A model generated the notes under the pieces. The model ran no database searches. It was given only the letters and a program-made list of their open reading frames with translations, and had not been told where the DNA came from. The translations under genes and the position numbers were made by a program. Of a DNA stretch of 44,161 nucleotides, positions 23,070 to 30,671 are shown piece by piece. Every line of letters begins with the position of its first letter. Positions within the stretch are counted from its first letter, which is position 1. Source of the DNA: Spirochaetaceae bacterium (GTDB taxonomy: Bacteria; Spirochaetota; Spirochaetia; DSM-27196; SKKC01). The stretch covers positions 1 to 44,161 of the forward strand of contig SKXQ01000057.1 in assembly GCA_007128315.1 (NCBI GenBank), written 5' to 3'.

Positions 23070-23738
23070 ATGGTGATTTCTGTTGTTCTTGCCGACGATC
23101 ACGTCGTTATGCGTCGTGGTCTGGCGCTTTTGATAGACCAGCAACCCGATTTCGAGCTGGTTTCCGAGGTATCCAACGGAAACGAAGCAATTCGTGCCTG
23201 CCTCGAACATCAACCCGATGTCGCTGTGCTTGACATTAAAATGCCACTCACGAACGGAATTACCGCCGCCATCGAGATCAAAGCGGACAATCCGGGGATC
23301 GGGCTTGTGATGCTCACTTTTCAGTCCGAGATCGGGGTGATTCGAGCCGCTGTTCGAGCCGGCGCACACGGGTACGTTCTCAAAGACTCTTCCGAGCAGG
23401 AACTCTTCGAAGCTATTCGAGCTGCGGCTGACGGACGTCGTCACGTGTCGCCGTACGTCGCCGAGCTGGTTATGGACAGCATGCTCGAATCCGACCCGCC
23501 GAAGGGTAGCTTGAGTGGACGCGAGGCGATTCGAGTGCTCAGTGGTCGGGAACAGCAGGTGCTTCAGATGATGGCTGAGGGAAGCTCGAACAATGCGATA
23601 GCCGCAGCGTTGCACCTGTCACCGAAGACGATAGAAACCTATCGCAGCCGTCTCATGCATAAACTTGGTGTGGCGTCGTTTGCCGAACTGGTTCGCATCG
23701 CCGTGAAAGCCGGTTTGGTTGACTCAAAAGACCAATAA
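23070..23738 (+). CDS. Orphan NarL/FixJ-type response regulator
   Basis: 222 residues. The receiver domain has VVLADDHVVMRRG, phosphoacceptor Asp55 in VAVLDIKMPL, a Thr in MLTFQ and Lys in YVLKD. The LuxR-type HTH reads LSGREQQVLQMMAEGSSNNA then IAAALHLSPKTIETYRSRLM. No kinase gene is adjacent; its neighbours are the divergent cyclase/ATPase gene and the MCP-CheW pair, 118 nt downstream on the same strand. It may take phosphate from a distant kinase. ATG 23070 is immediately followed by an in-frame GTG, so the start could move by one codon. Confidence 0.92.
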   Translation: MVISVVLADDHVVMRRGLALLIDQQPDFELVSEVSNGNEAIRACLEHQPDVAVLDIKMPLTNGITAAIEIKADNPGIGLVMLTFQSEIGVIRAAVRAGAHGYVLKDSSEQELFEAIRAAADGRRHVSPYVAELVMDSMLESDPPKGSLSGREAIRVLSGREQQVLQMMAEGSSNNAIAAALHLSPKTIETYRSRLMHKLGVASFAELVRIAVKAGLVDSKDQ

Positions 23739-23777
23739 AAAATAAAAATAACAAAACTCTAAAACCTTACATAAGGT
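23735..23777. other. A-rich tract with inverted repeat before the MCP gene
   Basis: Directly after the response-regulator stop a roughly 30-nt tract is almost all A with few T/C, striking in this GC-rich DNA. It runs into ACCTTA-CA-TAAGGT at 23764-23777. It may act as an UP element or curved DNA for the chemoreceptor promoter, with the inverted repeat as an operator. I found no convincing sigma-28-type promoter. Confidence 0.35.
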
Positions 23778-23856
23778 GTAGGGAACTCCTGACATACCCT
23801 GACGCTTCAATTCTCTACGGTGACGGTTCGTTTGATACGTGAGATAGGGAGAGCTG

Positions 23857-25533
23857 ATGATGAAATGGTTTCGTAACATGAAAATTGCCGGAAAACTGGT
23901 GATGTCATTCGTACTGGTAGCCGCCATGACGGCTGCCGTCGGGATATTCGGGATCCACAATCTGGGAGTAATGAACGATCTCGCTGAGACTATGTACGAG
24001 CAGGAGCTCATTGGCCTTGACGCCATTCAGAGTGCAAACACGGAGCTGCTCTACGCTGTTCGCGCAGAGAAGAACGTCATGCTTTCCTCGACGGAGGCTG
24101 AACGTTCTTTCTATACGGAGCAGCACGATCGCTTCCTGCAAACCCTGCAGAGCACGCTGGCGGGTGCCGTTCAATACTATCCTACCGAAGAAGGCCGGGC
24201 GCTTATGGCCGACATTGACCGGCGCGTCGAGTCCTGGATGGACAGTTCCCGCGAGGTGCTTCTTCTTGCCGCCGGTGAGGAACTCGCTACCGCGCGTGCA
24301 TCCGCGGATCTTTCAATGGGAGTTGCACGCGAACTGCTTGACGGTCTGGATGAGGCAATGAACCGTGCAATCAGTCTCAAGGAAGAAATGGCGGCTGAAG
24401 CGGCCGAACAATCCCGCGAAGTATACGCAGCCAGCTTTGTCACAATGAGCTCGGTGGTTGTCGGGGCGACGCTGATTGGTGTCGTCCTTGGACTGTTGAT
24501 CGCCCGCATCGTCAGTATTCCTTTGAAGAAGGGACTTGGCCTCGCGAACGCCCTTGCACGTGGGGATCTCAATCAGAGTATAGACGTCGACCAGCACGAC
24601 GAGGCCGGACAGCTCGCGGAAGCGCTGAACCGGACTGTCGAGAAGCTTCGCAGGACGGTCGGTGACATCAAGGCAAGCTCGGAACAGGTCGCGGCGGGCA
24701 GCGAACAGATGGCAACAACCGCCGAACAGATTTCGCAGGGCGCGACTGAACAGGCTTCATCGGCAGAAGAAGTGTCGGCTTCAATGGAAGAGATGCAGTC
24801 CTCGATTCGACAGAACGACGATAATTCGAGCGCCACCGAAAAGATCGCTCTCGAGTCGGCGCAGAGCGCCGACCGCGGTGGACGCGCGGTTTCGGAAACG
24901 GTCGCCGCGATGCGTGAGATTGCAAACAAAATTACCATTATTGAAGAGATAGCCCGGAACACGAACCTTCTGGCGCTGAATGCCGCCATAGAGGCAGCCC
25001 GTGCCGGCGAGCAGGGGAAGGGCTTTGCCGTTGTCGCGTCCGAGGTCCGGAAACTCGCTGAACGCAGCCAGGTCGCGGCGCGTGAGATCAGCGAGTTGTC
25101 TGCGAAGAGCGTCGGCGTGGCGGAAGAGGCCGGTGATATGCTGAAGGAGCTGGTGCCCAGCATCAGACGAACCACCGAACTCGTACAGGAAATCTCTGCC
25201 TCCAGTGCCGAGCAGACCAGCGGTGCCGTGCAGATTACAAGTGCAATAACGCAGCTCGATCAGGTGATTCAACAGAATGCGTCTGCGTCGGAGGAAATGG
25301 CGTCGATGTCTGAAGAACTGTCCACACAGGCTCAGTCGCTTCAGGAGAGTGTCGCATTCTTTCAGATTGGTTCCGGCGATGCACCGCCGAAAGTTCTCGC
25401 GCAGCCGGTTAACGGTTCAACGAACGGCGCGACGAACGGTCGGGCACACAGCAACGGCGGCTCGATGACCGTTGTGAAGGCAAGGCCTGAGCTCGTCCTC
25501 GCTCACGGCGACGAAGACTTTGAGGAGTTCTAA
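23857..25533 (+). CDS. Methyl-accepting chemotaxis protein
   Basis: 558 residues. Membrane helix 1 is at about 13-33, an extracellular four-helix-bundle-type sensor (4HB_MCP) at 34-190, membrane helix 2 at about 192-217 and HAMP at about 215-270. The long cytoplasmic coiled coil has the kinase-control tip [20 protein letters not shown] then [20 protein letters not shown] at about 363-400. After an Asn/Gly/Thr-rich linker the chain ends DFEEF, which fits the aromatic-x-x-aromatic pattern of CheR/CheB-tethering pentapeptides. AGGGAGA precedes the ATG. The stop and the CheW start share one base (TAATG), so receptor and coupling protein are made together. Confidence 0.96.
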   Translation: MMKWFRNMKIAGKLVMSFVLVAAMTAAVGIFGIHNLGVMNDLAETMYEQELIGLDAIQSANTELLYAVRAEKNVMLSSTEAERSFYTEQHDRFLQTLQSTLAGAVQYYPTEEGRALMADIDRRVESWMDSSREVLLLAAGEELATARASADLSMGVARELLDGLDEAMNRAISLKEEMAAEAAEQSREVYAASFVTMSSVVVGATLIGVVLGLLIARIVSIPLKKGLGLANALARGDLNQSIDVDQHDEAGQLAEALNRTVEKLRRTVGDIKASSEQVAAGSEQMATTAEQISQGATEQASSAEEVSASMEEMQSSIRQNDDNSSATEKIALESAQSADRGGRAVSETVAAMREIANKITIIEEIARNTNLLALNAAIEAARAGEQGKGFAVVASEVRKLAERSQVAAREISELSAKSVGVAEEAGDMLKELVPSIRRTTELVQEISASSAEQTSGAVQITSAITQLDQVIQQNASASEEMASMSEELSTQAQSLQESVAFFQIGSGDAPPKVLAQPVNGSTNGATNGRAHSNGGSMTVVKARPELVLAHGDEDFEEF

Positions 25534-26024
25534 TGCAAACGACGAGCCAGTATCTGACCTTTACCCTCGGTGGCGAATGTTATGCGGTGGATGTGCAGAA
25601 CGCACAGACCGTTATCGAACACTCCAGGGTAACGCACATTCCACGCATGCCCGATTTCATGATGGGTGTCATCAACTTCCGGGGAAGTGTGGTTCCCCTG
25701 ATCGATCTACATCGTAAGCTGGGATTAGTGCGCGACGAGGCCGACGCCGCCGAAAGCTCCCAGGACTTCGTGATAGTGATCCTTGAGCTTCCATGGGAAG
25801 GTCGCAGTATTACGCTCGGGGTTCGTGTTGATGAGGTGCGTGAAGTTATCGACATCGACTCAGCGATGATAGAGGCGACACCGTCAATCGGAGGCTCCGT
25901 GGATATGAGATTCATGCGGGGCATCACACGACGTGCCGACGAGTTCCTGCTTGTTCTCGATGCCGAGAGAGTCCTCGAGTCTGACGAGTTGTTGCGACTC
26001 GGGGAGCACCTCGTGGCATCATAA
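25533..26024 (+). CDS. cheW: CheW chemotaxis coupling protein
   Basis: 163 residues, the single-domain size. The SH3-like CheW fold is marked by YLTFTLGGECYAVDVQNAQT, HIPRMPDFMMGVINFRGSVV and PLIDLHRKLGL, then VDEVREVIDIDS and MRFMRGITR. CheW links the receptor tip to CheA. No cheA, cheY or cheR is in the window, so this is a dedicated receptor-CheW pair plugging into a kinase encoded elsewhere. The start overlaps the receptor stop by one base. Confidence 0.96.
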   Translation: MQTTSQYLTFTLGGECYAVDVQNAQTVIEHSRVTHIPRMPDFMMGVINFRGSVVPLIDLHRKLGLVRDEADAAESSQDFVIVILELPWEGRSITLGVRVDEVREVIDIDSAMIEATPSIGGSVDMRFMRGITRRADEFLLVLDAERVLESDELLRLGEHLVAS

Positions 26025-26053
26025 AGGGCTCGAAACTTCCGGCACGGCTACTG

Positions 26054-26062
26054 TGCTACAAT
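26054..26062 (+). promoter_or_regulatory. Extended -10 promoter of the epimerase-like gene, leaderless spacing
   Basis: TGCTACAAT: a TGn extension plus TACAAT (26057-26062), then 7 nt to ATG 26070. There is no Shine-Dalgarno and no good -35, as expected for extended -10 promoters. Confidence 0.55.
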
Positions 26063-26069
26063 CTCTTAC

Positions 26070-27026
26070 ATGACCAGTAAAAATATCTTCGTCATCGGCG
26101 GCAGCGGGTTTCTAAGCGGTGCTATTGTCAAGGCAGCGCTGCACGCCGGTAATTCAGTGTACGTCGTCACCCGCGGGCAGCGCCCCGTCGCCGAGGGTAC
26201 ACGCGCGCTCGTCGCGGATCGCCACGACGCGAAGGCGTTTGCCGCGGCAGTTGATGAAGGCCTGCGGGCGGCGGGAGGCAGATTCGACCTCGTGGTCGAT
26301 GCGATCCCGTTCTCGCCGGATGACGCCCGGCAGGATGTAGAGCTATTCAGGGGGAAGACCGATCGCCTTGTTTTCGTGTCCACAGATTTTGTCTACGATC
26401 CGCTCCGTCGCCGGTTTCCGCAGACCGAGGACGATGCGGTGTACTACCTGCACGGCTACGGTGGCGGCAAGCGGAAGGCGGAAGAGGTTCTGCTCGCTGC
26501 CGGCTCGAACGATTTACCGTGGGTCGTCGTACGGCCGGGACACATTTACGGTCCAGGATCCCAGCTCGGTTGCCTTCCTCCGCTCGGTCGGGATCCCGGG
26601 CTGATATCCCGGCTCCGTGAAGGTATGCCGGTCGAGCTCCTCGGCGGCGGCCATTTTCTTCAGCAACCCGTGTTCGTCGGTGATCTTGTGCGCGTGATTC
26701 TCGAACTTGGTGACGCCCCACCTGACCCGACTGTCGGCAGCATTATGAACGTTGCGGGTCCTGAGATCATCGAGTCAGTCGCGTATTATCGCATTATCGC
26801 CGAGGCGCTCAGCGTCGAACTGAAGATCAGCGAGGTTCCGGTTGCCGCGTACGCACGGGATAATCCGGATAAGGCTTCATTCATATGTCATCGTTTCTAC
26901 GACTTGAGTCGACTTGCTGCCACCGGTGTGCAGCTGCCGTCAACAAGCCTCGCTGACGGACTTCGGACACACGTGCAGGCGCTGCAGCGTTCTACGGGGC
27001 AGAGTGAGCCAGGGTGGCCCCTGTAG
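26070..27026 (+). CDS. NAD-dependent epimerase/dehydratase-family protein (extended SDR)
   Basis: 318 residues. The Rossmann nucleotide loop GGSGFLSGAIVKAAL lies at the N-terminus, VFVSTDFVYDP is the catalytic-Ser/Thr strand, and YGGGKRKAEEVL holds the YxxxK catalytic pair. VVRPGHIYGPG is the substrate-domain entry typical of sugar-nucleotide epimerases and isoflavone-reductase-like SDRs. The exact reaction cannot be read. The first base is the expected transcript start. The last 35 bp overlap the convergent gene ending at 26992. Confidence 0.88.
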   Translation: MTSKNIFVIGGSGFLSGAIVKAALHAGNSVYVVTRGQRPVAEGTRALVADRHDAKAFAAAVDEGLRAAGGRFDLVVDAIPFSPDDARQDVELFRGKTDRLVFVSTDFVYDPLRRRFPQTEDDAVYYLHGYGGGKRKAEEVLLAAGSNDLPWVVVRPGHIYGPGSQLGCLPPLGRDPGLISRLREGMPVELLGGGHFLQQPVFVGDLVRVILELGDAPPDPTVGSIMNVAGPEIIESVAYYRIIAEALSVELKISEVPVAAYARDNPDKASFICHRFYDLSRLAATGVQLPSTSLADGLRTHVQALQRSTGQSEPGWPL

Positions 27027-27999
27027 TCTCCTGACTGTTCCGATGCAAAAGATATACCAGGAGTATTTCTTCGAGTGTACGCTTCGGCCCGGGGCACCCT
27101 GATACGATCCGCCTGCCCACCTCTTGAGCGCGTCGCTGGTAGAAGCGGTACATTTCTCTCGGATCGGCGTTTTCGATTTCTGCACCCAGAGCACTATAAC
27201 CGAACAGCCGTACGAGATCGTCCCTATCCACCGCAGTGATTTCCTGTTCGTCCATTTCCGCTCGGATCCGCGATATCTGCTCATAGCTCAAACCAAAGAT
27301 GAACTCTTCGAGGGACTGTATGGTCTCCGTATCGTCACCGTATTCCTGCAGGAAGGTATACCAGGTGCTTTCCAGCAGACTGGAGATACGCAGGAGCTCT
27401 CGTGTTCCGAGCATGGTTCCGAAAACCGGAGCGACCCGCTTTCGGACCCGCCAGAGGTCAAGGATGACAGGAGCGTAATCTGGTACATTACGATCGCTTC
27501 GGTGTTCCCACAGATGCAGAAGATCGATGGCCGCCAGTCTTCGCTGTGCTGCCGTATAGCGATCGATACTCTCGACGATAGTCTGATACACGTTCTCGAT
27601 CAGAAGCGAAAAGATGAGAAACTCCCACTGGTGTTGAAGCACAGGGTAGTATTCGGCAAGCGCCTGAGAACTGTCGCAGATTTTGAGCAGAAACCCGTAG
27701 GTGTTAATCCGTGCGATCACGAGACCCTTGCCGACTGCGACCTTGGTCGGCAGGAGCACGCTATGCCGGCTGCCGTCGCGAAACAGGGCTTCGACTAAAG
27801 TTTCGAGCGACCGGCTTCCGTATATGGAGACCTCTTCGGCGAACACCGACGGGTACGAGTGGAACGCATCCGACAACAGTCGAAGACTGTGCTGCATTCG
27901 AACGCCATTCTCGTAGGCGTGCGGCTCCACACGCCGTATCGCTGGCATGAGCAGCTCGAAAAGGTCCTCATCCGTTTTCCCGGTGAACGACGCTGGCAT
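26992..27999 (-). CDS. Unrecognised soluble protein in an operon with the Rnk-like gene
   Basis: 335 residues from ATG 27999, which lies 4 nt behind the stop of the Rnk-like gene. The open frame extends further upstream, but that part would overlap the Rnk-like gene. The chain is predicted almost all helical, rich in Leu, Arg and Glu, without signal peptide or membrane segments. Examples are FELLMPAIRRVEPHAYENGV, RTLEEILLVYLLHRNSQ and LIENVYQTIVESIDRYT. I see no known motif. Pairing with a GreA/GreB-like protein suggests a cytoplasmic regulatory role, but this is inference. Its 3' end overlaps the convergent epimerase gene by 35 bp. Confidence 0.7.
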   Translation of the reverse strand: MPASFTGKTDEDLFELLMPAIRRVEPHAYENGVRMQHSLRLLSDAFHSYPSVFAEEVSIYGSRSLETLVEALFRDGSRHSVLLPTKVAVGKGLVIARINTYGFLLKICDSSQALAEYYPVLQHQWEFLIFSLLIENVYQTIVESIDRYTAAQRRLAAIDLLHLWEHRSDRNVPDYAPVILDLWRVRKRVAPVFGTMLGTRELLRISSLLESTWYTFLQEYGDDTETIQSLEEFIFGLSYEQISRIRAEMDEQEITAVDRDDLVRLFGYSALGAEIENADPREMYRFYQRRAQEVGRRIVSGCPGPKRTLEEILLVYLLHRNSQETTGATLAHSAP

Positions 28000-28003
28000 C
28001 ACG

Positions 28004-28417
28004 CTATGCCTGGACCGCTTCCTGAGTGATCGCGGTCTGCTCAACCTTGTCTATCTGTATTCGGAATGTGCCCCCGGGCGCGACGTACTCAACCTCGGTG
28101 CCTTCGCGTTCTCCAATCAACGCAAGTCCCAGAGGCGTCAGAATAGAGATGCAGGATTCATCATGAGCCTGTGCGGGAAATACGAGAACGACTTCCGCAG
28201 TCTGTCGGGTTTCGATACAGGTAAAGCGGATTCTTGACCCCATGGTTATCAGTTTCGGTGGTAGTTCATCCCGACTCATAACGATGGCGTGCTTCATCTC
28301 CTCGGCGAGACGCTTGAAATGCGGCTGTCCGAGCTTGCCGGAGCGGACCATGCGATCTACGAGCCGTTTGAGAATCGAATAATCATCTTCGCTGAGAACT
28401 ATTTTGCCTTCACTCAT
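28004..28417 (-). CDS. rnk: Rnk/GreA-GreB C-terminal-domain protein
   Basis: 137 residues from ATG 28417 behind a strong GGGAGG. The N-terminal 50 residues form a short coiled region (VLSEDDYSILKRLVDRMV...FKRLAEEMKHAIVM). The C-terminal part has the GreA/B FKBP-like fold, with LITMGSRIRFTC, EVVLVFPAQAH and ISILTPLGLALIGEREGTEV. The last is the hallmark SPLG-ALLG-x-GD/E segment of Rnk and Gre proteins. Rnk-type proteins bind RNA polymerase in the secondary channel but lack the long cleavage-promoting coiled coil, as here. It is transcribed with the unknown gene downstream. Confidence 0.85.
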   Translation of the reverse strand: MSEGKIVLSEDDYSILKRLVDRMVRSGKLGQPHFKRLAEEMKHAIVMSRDELPPKLITMGSRIRFTCIETRQTAEVVLVFPAQAHDESCISILTPLGLALIGEREGTEVEYVAPGGTFRIQIDKVEQTAITQEAVQA

Positions 28418-28440
28418 GTGAGACCTCCCGGTACCTGTAT

Positions 28441-28469
28441 ACAATACGGTGGGGTTCCTCTTGGAGCAA
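28441..28469 (-). promoter_or_regulatory. Promoter of the Rnk-like gene
   Basis: Minus strand TTGCTC (28464-28469), 17 nt, TATTGT (28441-28446). A TATACA overlaps slightly downstream. The leader of about 20 nt carries a good Shine-Dalgarno, unlike the leaderless genes elsewhere. Confidence 0.45.
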
Positions 28470-28475
28470 TCTGAG

Positions 28476-28511
28476 AAAAACGTGTACGAAATGTACATGT
28501 TTTCTACACGT
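28476..28511 (-). terminator. Rho-independent terminator after the LuxR-type gene
   Basis: On the minus strand ACGTGTA, an 18-nt loop containing ACATGT, then TACACGT followed by TTTT. It starts 8 nt after the stop of the gene ending at 28519 and separates it from the Rnk-like promoter. Confidence 0.55.
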
Positions 28512-28518
28512 GAGCCGG

Positions 28519-29391
28519 CTACTGCGCCGCGCGCAGATAACTCGTAAGGTTGATGTTCGAGTTGTTGAGATTGAGCTTGCGTCGAATTGTGTTTCGGTGA
28601 CGTTCGACAGTGGTTTCGCTTATGTTCAGGAATGAGCTGATTTCTTTCGTTGTCAGTCCGTTGCGAATAAGTCCGCTGATTTCCACCTCACGGGGGCTGA
28701 GACGGTGCGCAATCTCGACCAGTCGGTGGTTATCCCGCTCCAGAAGGCTGTCCAGAGATGCCTCAAGTTGTTGAACTCGTGAACGTACGATGAAATCGTT
28801 TCCGGCGCGTTCTGCGATTTCGTGCAGGTATGGTCGTATGTACGTGTCGACATGGGCGCGTGCGTCGCAGAGTATGGACTTTTTCTCATACTCGATCTGC
28901 GAAAGCACCTCGCGTAGTGCAACGTTCTTGCTTTCCAGTTCGGTCGCCTGCCGTTGAAGCGTCTTCGTTGACTCAACGAGAACCTGGTCCAGCTCTATTC
29001 GTTGAAGGAGGTGAGCGAGGAGCTCTGTGGTTGAAGTGATCAGGTGTTTCTCGCGACCGTCAATATGTGTGGCGCTTCTGACGGCGACACGAATGCGGCG
29101 GGTCATGCTGTAGGTTCGTTCAGCGACGTGTTCGTCTGCCTCCACGAACGAGCCGGAGACCTCACCTCCGCTGTATGTCCCGGTATGCGTGTCTGTTGTA
29201 ATGACGACCTTGACGAGATCGGGATGCTCCATCGATGTGCCGAGGATGGATGCGGTATTCATGAGGACTGATCGGACGTCGCCCGTCGTTCGGCTGAACA
29301 GGGTCGAGAGTCTATAGAGCGCATCAAGCTCCTTTTCGCGTTCGGCAAGCGTGTGCCTGAGCTCTTCGAGCTCGTGGTTGTCGGACCGCAT
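28519..29391 (-). CDS. LuxR-type HTH regulator with N-terminal coiled coil and sensor-like domain
   Basis: 290 residues from ATG 29391 (AGGA 8-9 nt upstream); ATG 29433 is less likely, lacking a Shine-Dalgarno and overlapping the previous gene. An N-terminal helix (ELEELRHTLAEREKELDALY) leads to a GAF-like region (residues 25-130, with VKVVITTDTHTGTYSGGEVS). A long helical linker and a C-terminal HTH follow: LSPREVEISGLIRNGLTTKE then ISSFLNISETTVERHRNTIR. There is no receiver domain and no phosphoacceptor Asp. It follows the exported-protein gene by 19 nt and is probably its operon partner. It ends at a U-tracted hairpin. Confidence 0.85.
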   Translation of the reverse strand: MRSDNHELEELRHTLAEREKELDALYRLSTLFSRTTGDVRSVLMNTASILGTSMEHPDLVKVVITTDTHTGTYSGGEVSGSFVEADEHVAERTYSMTRRIRVAVRSATHIDGREKHLITSTTELLAHLLQRIELDQVLVESTKTLQRQATELESKNVALREVLSQIEYEKKSILCDARAHVDTYIRPYLHEIAERAGNDFIVRSRVQQLEASLDSLLERDNHRLVEIAHRLSPREVEISGLIRNGLTTKEISSFLNISETTVERHRNTIRRKLNLNNSNINLTSYLRAAQ

Positions 29392-29410
29392 AGAAGATCC
29401 TATCACGAAA

Positions 29411-30532
29411 TCATCGACTGTCCGACCGGGCATCGCGGCGTTCGGCCTGCCGCCGGATGTCTTCGAGAAATTCGTCTGCGACGTACACGATTTCCGTGCG
29501 TTTGAACTCGTGCTCAGGAATACGCGGGCCGATTACGTTCGTACGGTAGCCGATCGAAATGCCGATCAGAAACGGGTTGGCTACGAAAATACTCTGCGGG
29601 TCGATCCGGCCGGTCAGACGTGCGAACACCGAGTGCACCCGATAGTTAAACGGACGCGGGTCGGTCCGGAAGTCCCGGCTTTCCGACGTTTCGTCGAAGA
29701 AGACTCGTTCCAGCTCGAGAAAGGCGCCCGGCTGTATACCGACACCGCCTCCCAGGGCGCTCCCGCGCACCTCAAGCAGCGTGTCTCCCCCGAACGAAAT
29801 GAGATTTGGTCCGATGAGCTCAGGCAGAATACCCGGAACGCGCAGACCCCCACCGGCTGTGAACGAAACAATCGGCGCGCGTCGCAGAGTAGCATCATCA
29901 AGATATCTGGCTGATGATGCGCTCGCACCGAGATGAGCAGTATAGCGCTCGCGAAAGACGCCCCGTACTCCGAGTCCGACACCGTCTGTCCCCGCCATAA
30001 GTCCCGCGTAGAGATCAAACAGGGGAAATTCGGTGTACGCTTTGCGGTTGTCGCTGATGTGCGGCACGATGATACCTTCGACTATCGAGATGTCGACCGC
30101 GTTCAAGCGTACGGCACCGAACCCGAAGGGGACGGTGTGCACCCCGCCGTCGGGAAGCGGATCTGAGATCTGTCCCGCACGGGCAAGGAGCACCGCGTCG
30201 CGCTGTTCGTTCGTGTATCGGGCGTACAACAGAAACGGTGCATGATCTCCCCGCAGACTCGTTGCGGGTCCAAAAGGATGGGACTGCACGACCAGTCGAC
30301 CATCTGCGGTCTCGGGGAATCCGAGCGGGTCGAAATGCGAGAAAGTCCCGTCCGTGGCGACTGCGTCCGGTGAGGTTAACGCCGATGCGTCACCGTCAAG
30401 AATGAGTCGGGTCAGCTCAACGGCCGAAAGCGGCTCCTCGAGATCATCGGGTCCGTCGACCGCATGTATGTGAGTACCTGCCGTAAAAAGGATCATAACG
30501 GCCCAGACCGACAGTAGAGGCGCTTTTTTCAT
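29411..30532 (-). CDS. Exported protein of unknown function, divergent to the glucan synthase
   Basis: 373 residues from ATG 30532 (MMKKAPLLSVWAVMILFTAG then THIHAVDG), which gives a good signal peptide; the frame upstream of it is not needed. Residues 40-110 are mixed. From about 150 on there are Gly-rich amphipathic stretches (GLMAGTDGVGLGVRGVFRER, YTAHLGASASS, IVSFTAGGGLRV, NPFLIGISIGYRTNV) compatible with an outer-membrane or periplasmic beta-structure. The tail (about 30 residues) is charged. The family is not recognised. In general plan it resembles the three exported proteins at 3354-7028, though I see no clear sequence identity. Confidence 0.65.
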   Translation of the reverse strand: MKKAPLLSVWAVMILFTAGTHIHAVDGPDDLEEPLSAVELTRLILDGDASALTSPDAVATDGTFSHFDPLGFPETADGRLVVQSHPFGPATSLRGDHAPFLLYARYTNEQRDAVLLARAGQISDPLPDGGVHTVPFGFGAVRLNAVDISIVEGIIVPHISDNRKAYTEFPLFDLYAGLMAGTDGVGLGVRGVFRERYTAHLGASASSARYLDDATLRRAPIVSFTAGGGLRVPGILPELIGPNLISFGGDTLLEVRGSALGGGVGIQPGAFLELERVFFDETSESRDFRTDPRPFNYRVHSVFARLTGRIDPQSIFVANPFLIGISIGYRTNVIGPRIPEHEFKRTEIVYVADEFLEDIRRQAERRDARSDSR

Positions 30533-30602
30533 CATATATACGGTACCTATAACACTTCTGAGGGCTTCGGGTAACAATACCGTAGCGACACCGACTTTAC
30601 CG

Positions 30603-30626
30603 GGTCTGTGCGGTGTCGTACAGACC
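30603..30626. promoter_or_regulatory. Leader hairpin upstream of the glucan synthase gene
   Basis: GGTCTGT, a 10-nt loop, ACAGACC: perfect 7-bp arms 46 nt before the start at 30672, within the divergent region 30533-30671. It could be an operator or an mRNA leader structure. No clear promoter was identified. Confidence 0.35.
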
Positions 30627-30671
30627 GCGCCCTGGCTGACTGGTACCGTTATCCACAGCGCGAGGATGACT

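Noticed and set aside
22563-23615. Minus-strand open frame of 350 codons spanning the cyclase start and the response regulator
   Set aside because: It is antisense to the regulator and out of frame with the cyclase; its composition is shadow-like, with no signal or motif.
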